Source: Verrucomicrobiota bacterium (lineage in GTDB: Bacteria > Verrucomicrobiota > Verrucomicrobiia > Limisphaerales > CAZBKV01). Taken from it: 5,628 nt of DNA. Where the stretch lies: positions 1 through 5,628 of the forward strand of contig JAGHDA010000080.1 of the NCBI GenBank assembly GCA_021160185.1, in the 5' to 3' direction. Below, piece by piece: positions 4,745 through 5,628 of the stretch (position 1 is its first letter; every line of letters begins with the position of its first letter). The notes under the pieces are model-generated. The model had not been told where the DNA came from. It saw nothing but the letters and a program-made list of their open reading frames with translations, and ran no database searches. A program made the translations under genes and the position numbers.

Positions 4745-5628
4745 ATGAAGCCCAAGCCATTCATCCTCTCGATTTCGGTTCTCGCCGCCGCGGGCGGCTT
4801 GTTCCTCGCCTCCCGGCCGGCCGTCGCAGCCGAGGAATACGGCGCGCCGCTCATCCGGCGGTTCGCCCCCGGTCCGTTGGCGGAGGCGGCTCGACGCGAA
4901 GACACCACGCTGGGCTGCGAAGTCTCCCCCGCCTCGCCGCTGGGCAAGCCGGCCGTCAAGCTGCGAACCGAAAAAGGCGGCCTGTGGCTGCGGCTCAAGG
5001 CCGATCCGGCGTGGCGGCCGGGGCGCTGGCTGGCGTTCGACGCTTACTACGACGGCGAACACGCCGGCATGATCCGCTTGGGCTTCTACGCGAAGGGCGA
5101 GAAGTCCCCGCGTCTCCGCGCTGTGATCGGCGTCTTCCCGCGGCTTGCCACCAGAATCGCCTTCCCCCTCGATTACCTCGACGCCCAGACCGTTTTCATG
5201 AAACGCACCCCTCCTCGGCTCAAAGGCGTCGTCTCGGGCAACCGCATCGCCCCGGATGAACTGGCTGAGGCGCGGATCGGCCTGGTCGCTTCGGGCGACG
5301 CGCAGACCCTCTACCTGAGCGCGCCGGTCCTGCTAGCCGCCGAGCCCGACTACCCCGTCCCGGCCAAGCGCGTCGTGGATGAGCTGGGCCAGTGGAAGGA
5401 GCGGGACTGGCCGGGCAAGACCCACGGCGCGGCCGAGTTGCGGCGGCGGCTAAACCGGGACCTGGCCGAAGCCCGCGCCGCCCGTTTCCCCGAAGGGTGG
5501 AGCCGGTTCGGCGGCTGGAAGGAAAAACGCTTCCAAGCGACCGGCTTTTTCCGCGTCGCCCACGACGGCCGCCGCTGGTGGCTCGTAGACCCGGAAGGCT
5601 GCGGGTTCTTCAGCGTGGGCCTGGACTG
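4745..5628 (+). CDS. Secreted putative glycoside hydrolase, agarase/beta-galactosidase-like (3' partial)
   Basis: The frame starts at the ATG at 4745 and is open to the window end, giving 294 residues of what should be a much longer protein. Residues 1-29 are a Sec signal peptide (M-K-P-K-P, hydrophobic core about 6-22, then a cleavage region A-V-A-A). Residues about 33-197 look like a beta-sandwich, possibly carbohydrate-binding, with strands such as G-L-W-L-R-L-K and R-W-L-A-F-D-A-Y-Y. A helical linker follows (about 225-247). Residues about 251-294 read G-W-S-R-F-G-G-W, F-Q-A-T-G-F-F-R-V, D-G-R-R-W-W-L-V-D-P-E-G-C-G-F-F-S-V-G. This matches, from memory, the entry to the TIM-barrel domain of beta-agarase-type (GH50-like) and related beta-galactosidase-annotated enzymes. 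The catalytic acids lie beyond the window, so the family and substrate cannot be fixed. C286 stands where relatives usually have His (D-P-x-G-H). No good ribosome site is seen. Degradation of an algal or other galactose-rich polysaccharide is an inference. Confidence 0.75.
   Translation, partial: MKPKPFILSISVLAAAGGLFLASRPAVAAEEYGAPLIRRFAPGPLAEAARREDTTLGCEVSPASPLGKPAVKLRTEKGGLWLRLKADPAWRPGRWLAFDAYYDGEHAGMIRLGFYAKGEKSPRLRAVIGVFPRLATRIAFPLDYLDAQTVFMKRTPPRLKGVVSGNRIAPDELAEARIGLVASGDAQTLYLSAPVLLAAEPDYPVPAKRVVDELGQWKERDWPGKTHGAAELRRRLNRDLAEARAARFPEGWSRFGGWKEKRFQATGFFRVAHDGRRWWLVDPEGCGFFSVGLD

Noticed and set aside
4595..5062. A 156-residue N-terminal extension of the CAP protein back to an ATG at 5062
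   Set aside because: It is antisense to the glycoside hydrolase gene, has an Arg/Pro-rich non-coding composition, and would bury the clear signal peptide that begins at 4594.
1..5628. A search for tRNA, rRNA, CRISPR repeats, insertion sequences, attachment sites, toxin-antitoxin or defence genes
   Set aside because: No direct repeat array, transposase motif, cloverleaf or terminal inverted repeat was seen by eye; the five genes and short gaps account for the window.

Overview
The window is GC-rich bacterial DNA holding five protein-coding genes, two of them cut by the window edges. It most resembles a chromosome of the Verrucomicrobiota or a neighbouring PVC-group phylum. The best hint is that two secreted proteins end in the same beta-rich tail (R-V-E-x-S-x-D-L-x-x-W, then F-Y-R at the extreme C-terminus), a tail common in that group. 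The lineage is an inference from protein style; no rRNA or other marker gene is present.

Layout: (1) 1-1188, plus strand: the end of a coiled-coil protein with a globular C-terminal domain that may be a degenerate trypsin fold. (2) 1208-2293, minus strand: an enolase-superfamily enzyme with a complete active-site set, most likely a dipeptide epimerase. It converges on gene 1 with a 19-bp gap. (3) 2395-3282, plus strand: a secreted protein resembling the choice-of-anchor Y family, divergent from gene 2 across about 100 bp. (4) 3314-4594, minus strand: a secreted CAP (SCP/PR-1) domain protein with a calcium-loop beta domain and the shared tail. It converges on gene 3 with a 31-bp gap. (5) 4745 to the window end, plus strand: the start of a secreted putative glycoside hydrolase (agarase/beta-galactosidase-like), divergent from gene 4 across 150 bp.

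Strands alternate gene by gene (+ - + - +), so no two neighbours can share an ordinary operon and each gene probably has its own promoter. Three of the five products carry signal peptides, which fits a bacterium that exports surface proteins and polysaccharide-degrading enzymes. The epimerase would act in the cytoplasm on dipeptides, perhaps from murein recycling, but no murein-recycling partner gene is visible.

No mobile element, CRISPR array, RNA gene or obvious new multi-gene system was found. The observations most worth following are the shared C-terminal module on two otherwise unrelated exported proteins, which may be a surface-sorting or anchoring domain, and a TTGA motif 36-42 bases upstream of all four visible start codons, which together with the lack of well-placed Shine-Dalgarno sites suggests very short or absent 5' leaders.
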